The notes beneath the pieces are model-generated. The model made no database searches and was not told the DNA's origin. It saw only the letters and a list, made by a program, of their open reading frames with translations. Shown here in pieces: positions 1 to 9,675 of a stretch of 33,519 nucleotides of DNA; the first letter of the stretch is position 1; every line of letters starts with the position of its first letter. The position numbers were made by a program, and so were the translations under genes. The DNA is from a virus. The DNA lies in the IMG/VR virus record IMGVR_UViG_3300023170_000100, positions 1-33,519 of that record. The stretch is one strand, 5' to 3'.

Positions 1-795
1 CATTTGATCTGAGGGTTGTGAAATAGACTCACCTAAAACAGAAGAAATATCACCCACTTTGATGTGAGCAGGTTTAGTCGTTTTAAGGAGTTTTCTGAGG
101 TTGCTCTGCAAGTTGATAATCTGAGGAGGCAACCCAAAGTCTACTGTATGGGTGTGACCATTAGCTTCTTGAACAACCCCGTTTACAATGTCATGTTGGT
201 GTAGCTCATCACCCCAACGATAACCTACAGGGGCGAGTGTAGAACCGTACCCTGTCTTGGGGGCTAAGACTAAGTGCCGATGGTAGTCTGACCCACCTTG
301 ATTCGTATATCCAAGTAAAGACGTTGTTACGGAAATAAGATGATTACTGAGTTGTGTTATTTCTACCTCTGACCCACCTGCTGACTTAGTAAGTAAGTCC
401 AAGATCACAGAGCTTTCTGAGCCTTGTACGAGGGCTTTTGTCGTATCAAGAATAATCTGCTTTAACGTATAGTCATCTGATGTGATAGGGGTGTCCTCTT
501 GTTCAAAAACAAGAGAGGTAATTTTGGTTGCCAAAAACTCCGACCTCAGATCAGAAATAGAAGAATCACCTTCCAAATCTGTGAGGTCTATAATGATCTT
601 CGCAAAGATTTCAGCCACCCCGTCATAGATAATCCTATGGTTCGGGCCAAACTGATCGGTGTTGTAGTTAGACGCTGTACTATTAGCAAGAGTCTCGGAG
701 ATGTAGTTCGAGATGCCCCTCACTAAGTGTCTATTCAGATTAGATCGAGTTCCTAATACGTCCCTCGATTGTCTAGGGTCATAAGGTAAACTCAT
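1..795 (-). CDS. Tail or baseplate-associated protein, C-terminus cut by window edge
   Basis: The frame is open without a stop from an ATG at 795 to position 1, giving at least 265 residues beginning MSLPYDPRQSRDVLG. The ATG shares its A with the TAA stop of the baseplate J gene (TAATG), so translation is probably coupled. The visible part is mostly helical, then has a His-rich stretch around residues 185-225 (YHRHL, LHQHD, NGHTHTV). Such HxH clusters occur in phage tail and fibre proteins, where they can bind metal. Its place directly after gp25-like and J-like genes suggests a baseplate-periphery or fibre-attachment role. I do not recognise the family; the function is inferred from position only. 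Confidence 0.8.
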   Translation of the reverse strand, partial: MSLPYDPRQSRDVLGTRSNLNRHLVRGISNYISETLANSTASNYNTDQFGPNHRIIYDGVAEIFAKIIIDLTDLEGDSSISDLRSEFLATKITSLVFEQEDTPITSDDYTLKQIILDTTKALVQGSESSVILDLLTKSAGGSEVEITQLSNHLISVTTSLLGYTNQGGSDYHRHLVLAPKTGYGSTLAPVGYRWGDELHQHDIVNGVVQEANGHTHTVDFGLPPQIINLQSNLRKLLKTTKPAHIKVGDISSVLGESISQPSDQM

Positions 796-3700
796 TATGC
801 CTCCTCAAATGTGAAGCTCAACTCACCCACAGAGAACGCTGAGAAGTTATTTAAAGAAGCCTCAGAAATGACTTCATCTTTATCCTCCACTACATAGTCC
901 ACTTCAAAGTCGTAGAGTGAGGGGTCGTCACCTAAATCAAGACCGACAAGAATCTTACTAACACTATTATCTAACCCTGCTAAGCCTGCATTTCCTACAA
1001 TGCTTGCTGTATTTGTAGTCCAATTAGACGACACAACTCTCTGCACATCATCTAGTAAAGTAAGGCTCGTTTCTACGCTTGTAGACTTATTTCTCTTAAA
1101 AATACGAGCACCCATGCCCCCCAAGTTTTGAGGTGTGTTCAAGAGCCTTGTATCAATCACCCAAACCTTGACAGACGCATTAGATAAACTCGCAACTTCT
1201 CGGTAGCCTCCAAGAGCCACAGCTACCCTCTCTCTAAGAATGAAAGAACCTTCCTCAAAAGACATTCTCGTAAGGGGTAAGCTCACATGGCTGACACCCT
1301 CTGTTGAGTTTATTTCTCGGATTACTTCTGAGGGTCTAATCGAACCTCCGATAGTCTCTGATCTGATTAAGCTCGAAAGCCTAAACCTCAATAGGCTATT
1401 CACATCAGAAGCGTCATAACCCTCATCGAGAATGACTGTCGCTGTGATGCTCAAAGGCACACTTCTTATTTCTTTCACAACGACATCAGCACCTAAATTT
1501 CTTTGCTCATCAAGAAGCGTCTGTGCTGTCTGAACAACTAAGTTTGTTGTGTAGGTAATGACTACGTTTTCTAGGTATTCATAAGAAATGAGCAACGACC
1601 CCCCGTCAGGGATTAGGCTCGTGCTTGTACGCTTTATAGAAACCTGCCCTACACCATCATCTAGTATGTCGTAATCAGGACTAGAAGCGTAAGGGCTATT
1701 ATAGACTTTCCCTGTCGGACTCTTAACTACTAAGGAGAGTGGGTCTGCCCCTAGCTTATCAAGTCGTTCCTCATAAAAGCCGACTATTGTATGCGATTCC
1801 TCACTAATGGAAACGATCTTATTTCTATCCTCATTTGAGAGCGTGACTGAAACAGAATCTTTTGAAGAACCCCCTAAGAGTAGAGGGTCGTTATTGGTGT
1901 TTACGACATAGTTTTCTACATCAGCCCCGTCTTCCCAAACAACAGAAGAAACACTACGAACAGGCTGTCTTGAGAGGAACATTTCTGAAGAAGAATCACT
2001 TCTCCAATCCCCTAGTAGGATTTCAGTTATCGTATAGCTCGGCTGAACGAGAGAATCATCTAAAGCAATGGTGCGATAATCTTCTACTGAATACCCTGTT
2101 AGGTCAAAGTATTCCCCGTTAGATTTCCTAAGCCCATACTGCACTCTAACAGAGCCGTCAGAGTTATAGAAAGTCCTGTTTATCATTTCGTAGATAGGCT
2201 TATCTTCTGTCGCTTCAAGTGATCTAAACCGATAAGACCCTAAGCCACCTACAGGGACAAAACGAGAGCCAAAAGAAGACTGAAATGAAGGGGCGAAAAC
2301 ATCAGTCACTTGACTCAGACTTTCACCCTTCACCCATATGTCTACAGCACCCCCCAAGTTATTATCTCGCTTCATAAAGATACTTGAGGAATCAACAATG
2401 AATGAATCTGAAACTCCTGCAACTGAGCGACTCAGCCTTTCATAACCACCCCTCGTACCTCCGTCTATTGAGCTTAAAGCACCCAACGCCCTAGTGGTTA
2501 AACCTAAGTTCGTTTCTCGATCTTGACCTCCAAAAGTAGGAGAAGGATTTGTCACGGACAAACCTAATGGAGCACCTGTATTAATCTGACCCGTTGTGAT
2601 ATTTCCTGCCAAACCACCGTCAAGAGCAACTATAGGAGCTTTGACAGAATACTTCTTTGTCACAGGGTTGTAATACTGAGAGGCTGTTTCAAGTGGGATA
2701 CTGACATTTGCTGTCGTATTGAATACTTGCGAGCCACTTGAAACCTCAGTTCCCGAAGGAATGTTAAAACTGAACGTGGGAGGGGTTGATGTAGAAAACT
2801 CAACTTCACCCCTCGCTTGTGTAGACTCTTGTCTAACAACACCAAAGTTAGAAGCGAGCTTCTCAAAACTAGCGTCTATTAAGTCTTGGACTTGTTGTTC
2901 GTCTTGCAGAAATAACGCTGATTGTAAAGCTGTCTTGTACTGACTGTCTGCAACAGGTAAAGACCTGCCCTCATTCAAAGGGTCGTCTATCTGTAATAAC
3001 CCAAGAAAGCTAGAGCTACGATAAGCAAAGTCTAACAAGAACCTAGAACGCTCCATTTCTGAAACGATAGGGTCTATGATGATGTCTCGAATAACACTAC
3101 CTGCTTGTACGGCTACATCAGGCTGAGCTAAGTACATAGACGTAATCATGCTTCTAGTTAGATCATCTCGTGTGACCACAGGAATTGAAGTGTTTGAAGC
3201 TTGAATCTGAACAGGCTTACCCGACACCTCTGTAGAGTACGCAGACTCTACCTCAACCCCTTCAATCACCTTGGTTGCAGTCACGATATAATAGAGCGAA
3301 CTAGATGAAGGAAGACTCGCAAAAGTACCACTCAAGATTGTCGGTGGAAATGTATCTTCAGTACCATTTCTGAAGTGGCGAAAGGACACTTCTGTTCTAA
3401 GGTATATTTGGTGTATCTCAGAAGAAACTCTCATTCGTACCACAGATTCGGGTACTTCTATTTCCCCCACAGTAGTTGTGGAAACCTCTACTGTATTGTC
3501 TTTCTGAATAACACTCACTTCAGCAATCAAAGGGTCTACTTGTTCTGTCGGTATATCGTTGACTACCTCACCGACTTTCTCGACAACCTCTGACCTATTT
3601 CCGTACTTGGCAGGACTTAAAGGCTCAAGGTTAATCTGACTATAACCCTCAGCTCCACCACCCGAAATAGAACTCGCATAAATCGTGTAATAAACCACCT

Positions 3701-4103
3701 CAGTATCTACATGGGGAAATACAATTTTTACGGAGTTAGATTCCCTTCTTACCGAAATACCCACAGGAGGTTCAGGTAAGTTCAAGACCTCGCTCGATAA
3801 GATTAAGTTCGCAGACGCATAACTAGGGTTCTGATTAGGTACATACAGCTCTAACTTGAACGTGTTTACTCCGTCTGTTATTTCTATCCCATTAGGAAAT
3901 ACACTAGGGTTCGGAAACACAAAAGTCTTATCTAAGTTGATGAGAACATCACTATCTTCCGAGCTGAAAGTTTCCCCCTCATAGATCACCTTGAGAACTC
4001 CGACTTCCCCAACCGAACCTCTAAGAAATACCTCATTGTTCGAGGTAGAAAAAGTCGTTGTGCCTGTGACGCTTACTCCGTCAGGTTTGGTTATGTAAAT
4101 CAT
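795..4103 (-). CDS. Baseplate J-like protein
   Basis: This 1102-aa protein should form the baseplate wedge of a contractile tail, like T4 gp6 or P2 gpJ. Residues about 110-300 look like fibronectin-III or Ig-type beta domains (PPVGISVRRESNSVKIVF), an N-terminal extension relative to short J proteins. From about 311 there is the J core: an entry helix region (YLAQPDVAVQAGSVIRD), then the beta segment with FNIPSGTEVSSGSQVF, then the DRETNLGLTTRALGAL helix and GGTRGGYERL. The start ATG at 4103 overlaps the upstream stop (ATGA) and has a GGAGAT ribosome site. The downstream gene overlaps at TAATG. Family assignment is from motif pattern; the exact ring position in the baseplate is not known. Confidence 0.85.
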   Translation of the reverse strand: MIYITKPDGVSVTGTTTFSTSNNEVFLRGSVGEVGVLKVIYEGETFSSEDSDVLINLDKTFVFPNPSVFPNGIEITDGVNTFKLELYVPNQNPSYASANLILSSEVLNLPEPPVGISVRRESNSVKIVFPHVDTEVVYYTIYASSISGGGAEGYSQINLEPLSPAKYGNRSEVVEKVGEVVNDIPTEQVDPLIAEVSVIQKDNTVEVSTTTVGEIEVPESVVRMRVSSEIHQIYLRTEVSFRHFRNGTEDTFPPTILSGTFASLPSSSSLYYIVTATKVIEGVEVESAYSTEVSGKPVQIQASNTSIPVVTRDDLTRSMITSMYLAQPDVAVQAGSVIRDIIIDPIVSEMERSRFLLDFAYRSSSFLGLLQIDDPLNEGRSLPVADSQYKTALQSALFLQDEQQVQDLIDASFEKLASNFGVVRQESTQARGEVEFSTSTPPTFSFNIPSGTEVSSGSQVFNTTANVSIPLETASQYYNPVTKKYSVKAPIVALDGGLAGNITTGQINTGAPLGLSVTNPSPTFGGQDRETNLGLTTRALGALSSIDGGTRGGYERLSRSVAGVSDSFIVDSSSIFMKRDNNLGGAVDIWVKGESLSQVTDVFAPSFQSSFGSRFVPVGGLGSYRFRSLEATEDKPIYEMINRTFYNSDGSVRVQYGLRKSNGEYFDLTGYSVEDYRTIALDDSLVQPSYTITEILLGDWRSDSSSEMFLSRQPVRSVSSVVWEDGADVENYVVNTNNDPLLLGGSSKDSVSVTLSNEDRNKIVSISEESHTIVGFYEERLDKLGADPLSLVVKSPTGKVYNSPYASSPDYDILDDGVGQVSIKRTSTSLIPDGGSLLISYEYLENVVITYTTNLVVQTAQTLLDEQRNLGADVVVKEIRSVPLSITATVILDEGYDASDVNSLLRFRLSSLIRSETIGGSIRPSEVIREINSTEGVSHVSLPLTRMSFEEGSFILRERVAVALGGYREVASLSNASVKVWVIDTRLLNTPQNLGGMGARIFKRNKSTSVETSLTLLDDVQRVVSSNWTTNTASIVGNAGLAGLDNSVSKILVGLDLGDDPSLYDFEVDYVVEDKDEVISEASLNNFSAFSVGELSFTFEEA

Positions 4104-5146
4104 GCTAAATCTCCATCAAGTGGAATAGAGCCTGGGACTGCGAAAACTAAGTTTATTCTGACAGGTTGATAGGAATAGCTAACAACCGTCACTTCTACAA
4201 GATAAGAGGTTTCATCATCTCCTATTGTAGACACTTCTACATTTCTTACCTGCTTGACTCTTTCCTCTAAGCTCATTGTTTGTATTCTACTCTGTTGGTC
4301 TTGGACATTAATTAAGTCATCTAAAGCTCGCCTTACTGACTCTCTTAATGAATATACCACGCCTTGACTTACCTTTTGCCCTATCAAGCCCATAGCCGTA
4401 GAACCATAGAACTGATGAAATGGATTCGACCCTAATCTCGTTAATAAGACTTTAGCTACCTTCTGATAGAGCAAGTCATAACCCTCTATCATTTCTATCC
4501 CACCTTGCTCGTCAAAACGAAGGTCGTTTTCTACCCCTGTACCCGAACACCTACGACACAGGTCTTTCTCACAAGTATAAGAAATGTCAATCAAACCCTC
4601 TGTGGAAATAGATCGAGACAGCAGGACTTTATAGCCCCTAAAGTTCACCTGTTTTGTGAGTTTCCACGAAGGAAATAAAACCTTTTTGGAAGCTCTAAAA
4701 GAGTTCCCCTTAAACCCAAAGGTCTTGAGGACTGACCCACTCAGATTAAACTTACTTATCTGCTTGTCATCTGTGATCGCTACGCTCTTGTTTGACACTA
4801 CGGCTCTCAAAGGAAATGGAAGACTTGTGTTTAAAAAGTCCACTAAATCCTGTTGCCTATAAATCTTTGGCGGGATTGTTATTTCTCTTTCTGAAACCTC
4901 TGCTCCACCGACTACCAAGACATTTAACCCTGCCTTAACTCGATAAGGAGCTATGCTAGGAAATACTGCTTTGGTTTCAGAGCGTAATCCTTCTTTAGGT
5001 ATAGAAATCCCATCTACTCTGAGATCAAGCAAGCCCTCTCCTGAAATAGGAGAACGAGGGATAATCTCTCGACCTCCTATTATTTCTACCTGCTCATACC
5101 TTATGTAGTGTGGGCAAAGATGAGCTATTCGAGCGTCTATGCTCAT
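4100..5146 (-). CDS. gp25/GPW-like baseplate wedge protein with N-terminal extension
   Basis: The last third of this 348-aa protein (about residues 222-345) matches the gp25/GPW lysozyme-like baseplate family: LYQKVAKVLLTRLGSNPFHQFYGS followed by the helix SLRESVRRALDDLINVQDQQSR. In contractile tails this protein links the wedge to the sheath. Usual family members are 110-150 aa, so about 220 extra N-terminal residues are present. A cysteine knuckle (C192, C197, C200 in CEKDLCRRCSGTG) lies just before the gp25 domain and recalls half of a DnaJ-type zinc motif. The start codon is next to a 14-bp hairpin that covers the ribosome site. The stop overlaps the J gene start by 4 nt. Confidence 0.8.
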   Translation of the reverse strand: MSIDARIAHLCPHYIRYEQVEIIGGREIIPRSPISGEGLLDLRVDGISIPKEGLRSETKAVFPSIAPYRVKAGLNVLVVGGAEVSEREITIPPKIYRQQDLVDFLNTSLPFPLRAVVSNKSVAITDDKQISKFNLSGSVLKTFGFKGNSFRASKKVLFPSWKLTKQVNFRGYKVLLSRSISTEGLIDISYTCEKDLCRRCSGTGVENDLRFDEQGGIEMIEGYDLLYQKVAKVLLTRLGSNPFHQFYGSTAMGLIGQKVSQGVVYSLRESVRRALDDLINVQDQQSRIQTMSLEERVKQVRNVEVSTIGDDETSYLVEVTVVSYSYQPVRINLVFAVPGSIPLDGDLA

Positions 5147-5147
5147 A

Positions 5148-5190
5148 CTTCCCTCTCTTTCTTAATGTTGTCTCACGAAAGAGAGAGAAG
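5148..5190 (-). promoter_or_regulatory. 14-bp hairpin enclosing the ribosome-binding site of the gp25-like gene
   Basis: On the minus strand the arms CTTCTCTCTCTTTC (5190-5177) and GAAAGAGAGGGAAG (5161-5148) pair over 14 positions with one G-U wobble, around a 15-nt loop (5176-5162). The 3' arm holds the purine-rich ribosome site and ends one base before the ATG at 5146. Folded, it should hide the site, so it may lower or time translation of the gp25-like gene relative to the large upstream gene. There is no U-run after it, so it does not look like an intrinsic terminator. It could also be an RNase processing site. Confidence 0.65.
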
Positions 5191-5202
5191 ATAAAGCCAC
5201 TA

Positions 5203-8200
5203 TTACCTTTCTAACTCCACCAAAGAAGCAAACGCATTTCCACAGTCAGGGTCTAAGCCAAGAGACTCATAAAGTACATCTTCGCCTCCTTTAAGATAAG
5301 CACCACCCAAAAGAACAAGACCATTAAGGAACCCTTTGTAGTTGCTTGAAATCTCATCTCTTCTGTCTCCAATGTTACCTAATTGAATAGAGAAATTGGC
5401 TGAGATTTTCGGCTCTTGCTCCTCACCTCCACTAACCTCAACTGAAATAAGGTTTCTTCTTAAGTAAGACCTCGGAATCTGTGTGTCAAGTTGGTCTTCA
5501 AGAAGCCCTTTTATGTGATCTCTCAATTCCTCACCAAGACGTGTAACAGATTCTTCAGTCATTCCTGCTTGTCCTTTAAGAAGGTTACTAACCCCTTCAT
5601 TGTATCCGTTCTTTTCAAGAAATTCCCTTGCTTCTGTATAGAAGCCAACACTCTTATAAAGGTCAAAGACACCTGCTGATTGTTTGACGTAAATCTGACC
5701 ATTATCTACTTCGTAGTAGTTTCGGAGCGTCTGCTCTGCGACTTCAATAGAACAACAAACTGCAATGTATGCCACAAAGTCTGACACATAATTCGCTATT
5801 CTTCCTGAAGCAGAATCCTCAAAAGGGGAGTTAAAAGTCGGGGTATAAGAAGAACCTGAATTTGAGTCATAGAAGCGACCTATTTCCTTAAAGGACTTCA
5901 CAAATCCTTTGAGCAAAGACACCTGCACCTTATTCGTACTCACCCCTGAGAAACATTCAGGAGAGGTATCTAAAAAGTTAAGAAGGTCTGAGGGGTCAGC
6001 TTTTACGATTGCTGAGGTTACGCTCTTAGCGACACTTTTATCGCTTAGTAACTTAGCATTAGCTACAGAAGCTAACCCACGAGCGATATTTTGATTCTTA
6101 TAGGTTAGAGGGCTTGGTAATGAAGCTCCTGTCGAAGCTGTGTCGCCAAGTATTCTTGAGGTCAAGATGTTCTTTGCATCTTCAATTTTCTTTTGTGAAG
6201 CGATCTCTACGTCTAGGTCTGTTTGCTTCATTATTTCATCAACCTTGACAGAGTATCTCTGCTTCTTTTCTTTCTTCTCCATTCTTGCTCTATTTCTCGC
6301 AATCTTACCTGCCTCAGCAGTCCCACTAATGAGCTTGGCACTCTCCTCTTGTAGAGGGTGTAATCCTTGCTTTAACTGAGCAAGCTCTGTCTGTTCATCA
6401 GCAGTCAGATCAGTCTTATTCTTTTTACTTAGAGTATCAAGAAGTTTCTCGGCTTCCTCTTTCTTCGCCATACCCTTTTCTTCGGCTTCTAGCTTTGCTC
6501 TCAAAGCCTCTCTTTCAGGATACTCTGTAAGAATATCGAGTGCCATAGCGTCTCTGAATTTCTCGTAAGATTTCATCAGAGTTTTCTTGGCTTTGTCAGA
6601 AATCTCTAAAGCGTTGATACGAGCTTCAGGCAAGAGGAAATCTCCTTGAGAAAGTAAGGATTCTACCTCTGTCGTGAGTCTTTCTGAGACTTTTTCTGTC
6701 TGAGAAGAAGCGTTCTCAAGTAGCTCTGTTAGCTCTCGCTTTTCATCATTGGTTATTGAAATGTCTTCATCAAGGTATGTCCCTACATTTTGCACAACAA
6801 AAGTACTGAACCCAGCAGTCTCCAATTCCTTCAACTTCTTCTGTATCTCTGCTTCAGTTATCTCCCCACTCACGCTTTGAATGAACGTAGAAACTTCAGC
6901 TTTTGTCATTACTTCAGACTTTAAGTTTTGAGTCGCTTTCACCCAAGCGTCTTTAGCTTTTTGGATTGCTTTTTGAATCTTGTCTTCGGTCATAACAGGA
7001 CCACCTTTGTCCTTACCTAAGACATCTTCAATAATTTGGGCTTGATTTAATGCTGTAGAAGACAACTTAGCTGTCGCTGTCGCCCTTTGCCTCTTAATCT
7101 GAGAAGTGAACTTCTCTGTCCCACGTCTACTGCGAGGGGAAAGACTCTCAAGGGCAATTTCTCTGACGATACTTTGCTTCAGCGTTGCGAAGTCATCTGC
7201 ATACTCGCTATTCTCAGAAATGGCTTTGATGCCATTAGCATAAGTGGTAGAGAAATTGTCACTAAGCGTCTTATAAGCGTCATAAAATACGCCTGCTCGC
7301 TTAATCATTTCAGGACGATCAATATCATCTGGGTCTTGATTGCTGTAATCAACGACATCTTGAAAAGCCTTCTCAAATTTACTGAGGATGGAAATGTCGG
7401 AGACAATATCTTTAAGACTATTAAACTCTCCTCCTCTGTTAAAAGAAGGTTTACGATTGTATCGAGGTTGAAGATCCTCATATACAACTTTCGCAAACTC
7501 CTCTAACTGCTCATCGTTAGGACCTTTCTTACCTCCGAGCAAGTTGCCTGAGTCGCCTGAGTATATCTTAGAAATCGCTTCAACAGCAGAGAAAGAGAAG
7601 GATTGAACCCAAAGCCTGTAGGCTTCTAAGTCTTCCATATCACTCTTATAAGGCTCGGTTTTGAGCATCGCTGACTTCAGCTTGCTAAAGGTGCTTAACC
7701 TCTCATTAGTCAAGTTCCCTGCGTGTAAACTTGAAGCCCTAGTGCTAGTGTCTACCTCTTCATAGTTAAGAGAACTTAATGAGTTTAATGGGTGGCTTAC
7801 GATCTTCTTCGAGCTTAAAGCTTTTTTCATCTTCTTGCGAAGATGATCTATTTCGCCTAAGTTATGGTTCAGATCAATGGAATCAGAATTTACATCAGCA
7901 AGCACAAAATCATCAAATTGGGATTCGGCTACTCCGAAGCTTTTTGCTCTCTTTAATATCAAACCAAACAAGCCATTAACTTCAGAAATAGTCGCTTGCA
8001 GACCGATACCTATTTTGTCAGAAATCTGTATAGGCAAAGTCTCAAAACGAATTAATGCTTTTTCAGCAGGAGCTACGACTTTACTCCAAAAGTCGTCAGA
8101 AATAAGAGGGTACTGATCTGTGTCTACAAAGTAAGAATAACCATTCTCCTCGTCTAGTTCTGTCCCCCCAATATGTTTGTCAAATAAAGTAAACATAGGA

Positions 8201-9507
8201 CGCAAATCTTCTAGTCCAAATCTACTTGAAACAAGCCTCTTCATAGAAGCTTTTGCTCGCCCTCTGACTGCTTTATTTCCTCCTACTTCCGTATCGAGTA
8301 AGCCGATTTCACGAGGACTTAAACCACCAAGAGCATAAATACGCTTATACGCTAACTCTCTCATGTTTCTCTGCACACTTCTATCAGAAGAAACTGCTTC
8401 AATGTTAGCAAGAGCATAACGAATAAGATTAACACTCATACCATCAGCAAAAAGACTGCCGAAGATACTAGGGACATCAGAAGGCTGTAAGGAGTCCCTA
8501 TCAAGTTTCCTTGAGAGGTCTTTTGCTAGAGTCCTTAACTTGGTGCTATTAAGACCTTTATTGACGTACTCATCAAGAAATGCTTCAGCTTCGCCTCCAT
8601 CAAAGCTAAGATCAGTGATCTGATCGTAAATACTGATCCCATCTTCCATTTCCATTGTGAGTAAGGGCAAAGAAATGTCTTTGAGCTGATTCATCTTTCT
8701 TCTTGTGTAGTCGTAGATTTTTCTCTTTGCAAATTTAAGATCAGCGACAGTCTTTGCTTTAAATCTTTCCCAATCTCCTGCTTTAGTGCCTTCTTCATCA
8801 GAAGTCAATGATGCTCTCTTTGAATAAGAGTTGCTCGCTTCATTCATAAAGAAAGCTAAGATACTACGAGAACTCGTGACTCTTCTCATAGTCGAAATGC
8901 CAAGTGTCTTTAAGTAGTCATCACCTGTCTGCTCACCTGTTTCTCCTGCAACCACCTCTAAGATCGTATTCACGACAAATTCAGCGGGGTCATCTCCACC
9001 GACACTCTTGATATTTTGCTTCTTTATATAGTTGATTAAGCCACTTAGAGTGAAAGATTTACGAGACTTTCTATACAAGTCTTTCATTTCTCTTTCTTGA
9101 TCTCGTTGTGTTGTTATCCCTGTACCCGTAAACAAAATCTTGTCATATCCAAACTCTACGAGTTTCTTGTAGAACTTGTTCCCATTAGACGTTCTCTGAA
9201 TCGCTTTAAACTCCGTCTGACTAAGAGTGTCAATGTCAAGTCCTGTGCGTATGAGAAGCAGAGTGTGAAAGTATTGTATTTCCACTAAGTCAATGATTGA
9301 TTGAAAGTGATCGCCAATCTCCCATTCACTCAGATTAGTGCCTGGGTCAGACAGTCTTTTTCTTGTCATTGCAGAAGTCTTAATGAAAGAAATGAGCTGT
9401 CTCTTTAGCTCTGTCGTTTCAGATGCTGTCTTTGTAGAGTCTCCACAAATCGAAATGTAGATGAGTTTAGCGATGACGCTTCTCGCTTGATCTTGAGTGA
9501 TTAACAT
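5203..9507 (-). CDS. Very large helical tail-module protein (1434 aa), unknown function
   Basis: I do not recognise a family. The protein is almost wholly predicted-helical, with charged coiled-coil-like stretches in the second half (for example KLEAEEKGMAKKEEAEKLLD and AGKIARNRARMEKKEKK). It has no clear transmembrane run or signal peptide. The C-terminal part is more mixed and ends in a small beta-rich piece. It sits immediately upstream of the gp25-like and J-like genes, where many contractile-tail phages place the tape measure or hub genes. The size would fit a tape measure, but the hydrophobic segments usual in tape measures are missing, so that is only one option. Start ATG at 9507 has TAGGAG 5 nt upstream. 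Confidence 0.85.
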   Translation of the reverse strand: MLITQDQARSVIAKLIYISICGDSTKTASETTELKRQLISFIKTSAMTRKRLSDPGTNLSEWEIGDHFQSIIDLVEIQYFHTLLLIRTGLDIDTLSQTEFKAIQRTSNGNKFYKKLVEFGYDKILFTGTGITTQRDQEREMKDLYRKSRKSFTLSGLINYIKKQNIKSVGGDDPAEFVVNTILEVVAGETGEQTGDDYLKTLGISTMRRVTSSRSILAFFMNEASNSYSKRASLTSDEEGTKAGDWERFKAKTVADLKFAKRKIYDYTRRKMNQLKDISLPLLTMEMEDGISIYDQITDLSFDGGEAEAFLDEYVNKGLNSTKLRTLAKDLSRKLDRDSLQPSDVPSIFGSLFADGMSVNLIRYALANIEAVSSDRSVQRNMRELAYKRIYALGGLSPREIGLLDTEVGGNKAVRGRAKASMKRLVSSRFGLEDLRPMFTLFDKHIGGTELDEENGYSYFVDTDQYPLISDDFWSKVVAPAEKALIRFETLPIQISDKIGIGLQATISEVNGLFGLILKRAKSFGVAESQFDDFVLADVNSDSIDLNHNLGEIDHLRKKMKKALSSKKIVSHPLNSLSSLNYEEVDTSTRASSLHAGNLTNERLSTFSKLKSAMLKTEPYKSDMEDLEAYRLWVQSFSFSAVEAISKIYSGDSGNLLGGKKGPNDEQLEEFAKVVYEDLQPRYNRKPSFNRGGEFNSLKDIVSDISILSKFEKAFQDVVDYSNQDPDDIDRPEMIKRAGVFYDAYKTLSDNFSTTYANGIKAISENSEYADDFATLKQSIVREIALESLSPRSRRGTEKFTSQIKRQRATATAKLSSTALNQAQIIEDVLGKDKGGPVMTEDKIQKAIQKAKDAWVKATQNLKSEVMTKAEVSTFIQSVSGEITEAEIQKKLKELETAGFSTFVVQNVGTYLDEDISITNDEKRELTELLENASSQTEKVSERLTTEVESLLSQGDFLLPEARINALEISDKAKKTLMKSYEKFRDAMALDILTEYPEREALRAKLEAEEKGMAKKEEAEKLLDTLSKKNKTDLTADEQTELAQLKQGLHPLQEESAKLISGTAEAGKIARNRARMEKKEKKQRYSVKVDEIMKQTDLDVEIASQKKIEDAKNILTSRILGDTASTGASLPSPLTYKNQNIARGLASVANAKLLSDKSVAKSVTSAIVKADPSDLLNFLDTSPECFSGVSTNKVQVSLLKGFVKSFKEIGRFYDSNSGSSYTPTFNSPFEDSASGRIANYVSDFVAYIAVCCSIEVAEQTLRNYYEVDNGQIYVKQSAGVFDLYKSVGFYTEAREFLEKNGYNEGVSNLLKGQAGMTEESVTRLGEELRDHIKGLLEDQLDTQIPRSYLRRNLISVEVSGGEEQEPKISANFSIQLGNIGDRRDEISSNYKGFLNGLVLLGGAYLKGGEDVLYESLGLDPDCGNAFASLVELER

Positions 9508-9675
9508 ACCTGCTCCTAGTAATTTTAAGACTGCTTACACACTACCTCATATAGAAGATAAAAAAACAACCGAACCCTCTTGACGAGTGTGAGAAGATGT
9601 AGTACAAACTTCAACAAGCGTAGAGTTCAGACTCACAGATTACGCCTATCTTATCCCTGTCTCAGGAGTACACAC
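9508..9675. promoter_or_regulatory. Divergent intergenic region with a sigma70-like promoter candidate
   Basis: This 168-nt gap separates the tail operon (minus) from the sigma-like gene (plus). On the plus strand TTGACG (9580-9585) and TACAAA (9603-9608) are 17 nt apart, a fair host-type promoter placing transcription start about 60 nt before the ATG at 9676. AT-rich CATATAGAAG at 9549-9557, whose complement contains TATATG, could serve the minus-strand gene. An A-run at 9560-9566 adds local AT-richness. No hairpin terminator is seen. Confidence 0.45.

Noticed and set aside
7087-7506. Plus-strand 139-aa open frame opposite the 1434-aa gene
   Set aside because: It lies wholly antisense to a long, well-formed gene, has no good ribosome site and its product has no domain-like pattern.
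9580-9675. TTG start at 9580 extending the sigma-like protein by 32 residues
   Set aside because: That TTG is part of a plausible -35 box, no ribosome site precedes it, and AGGAG stands before ATG 9676.
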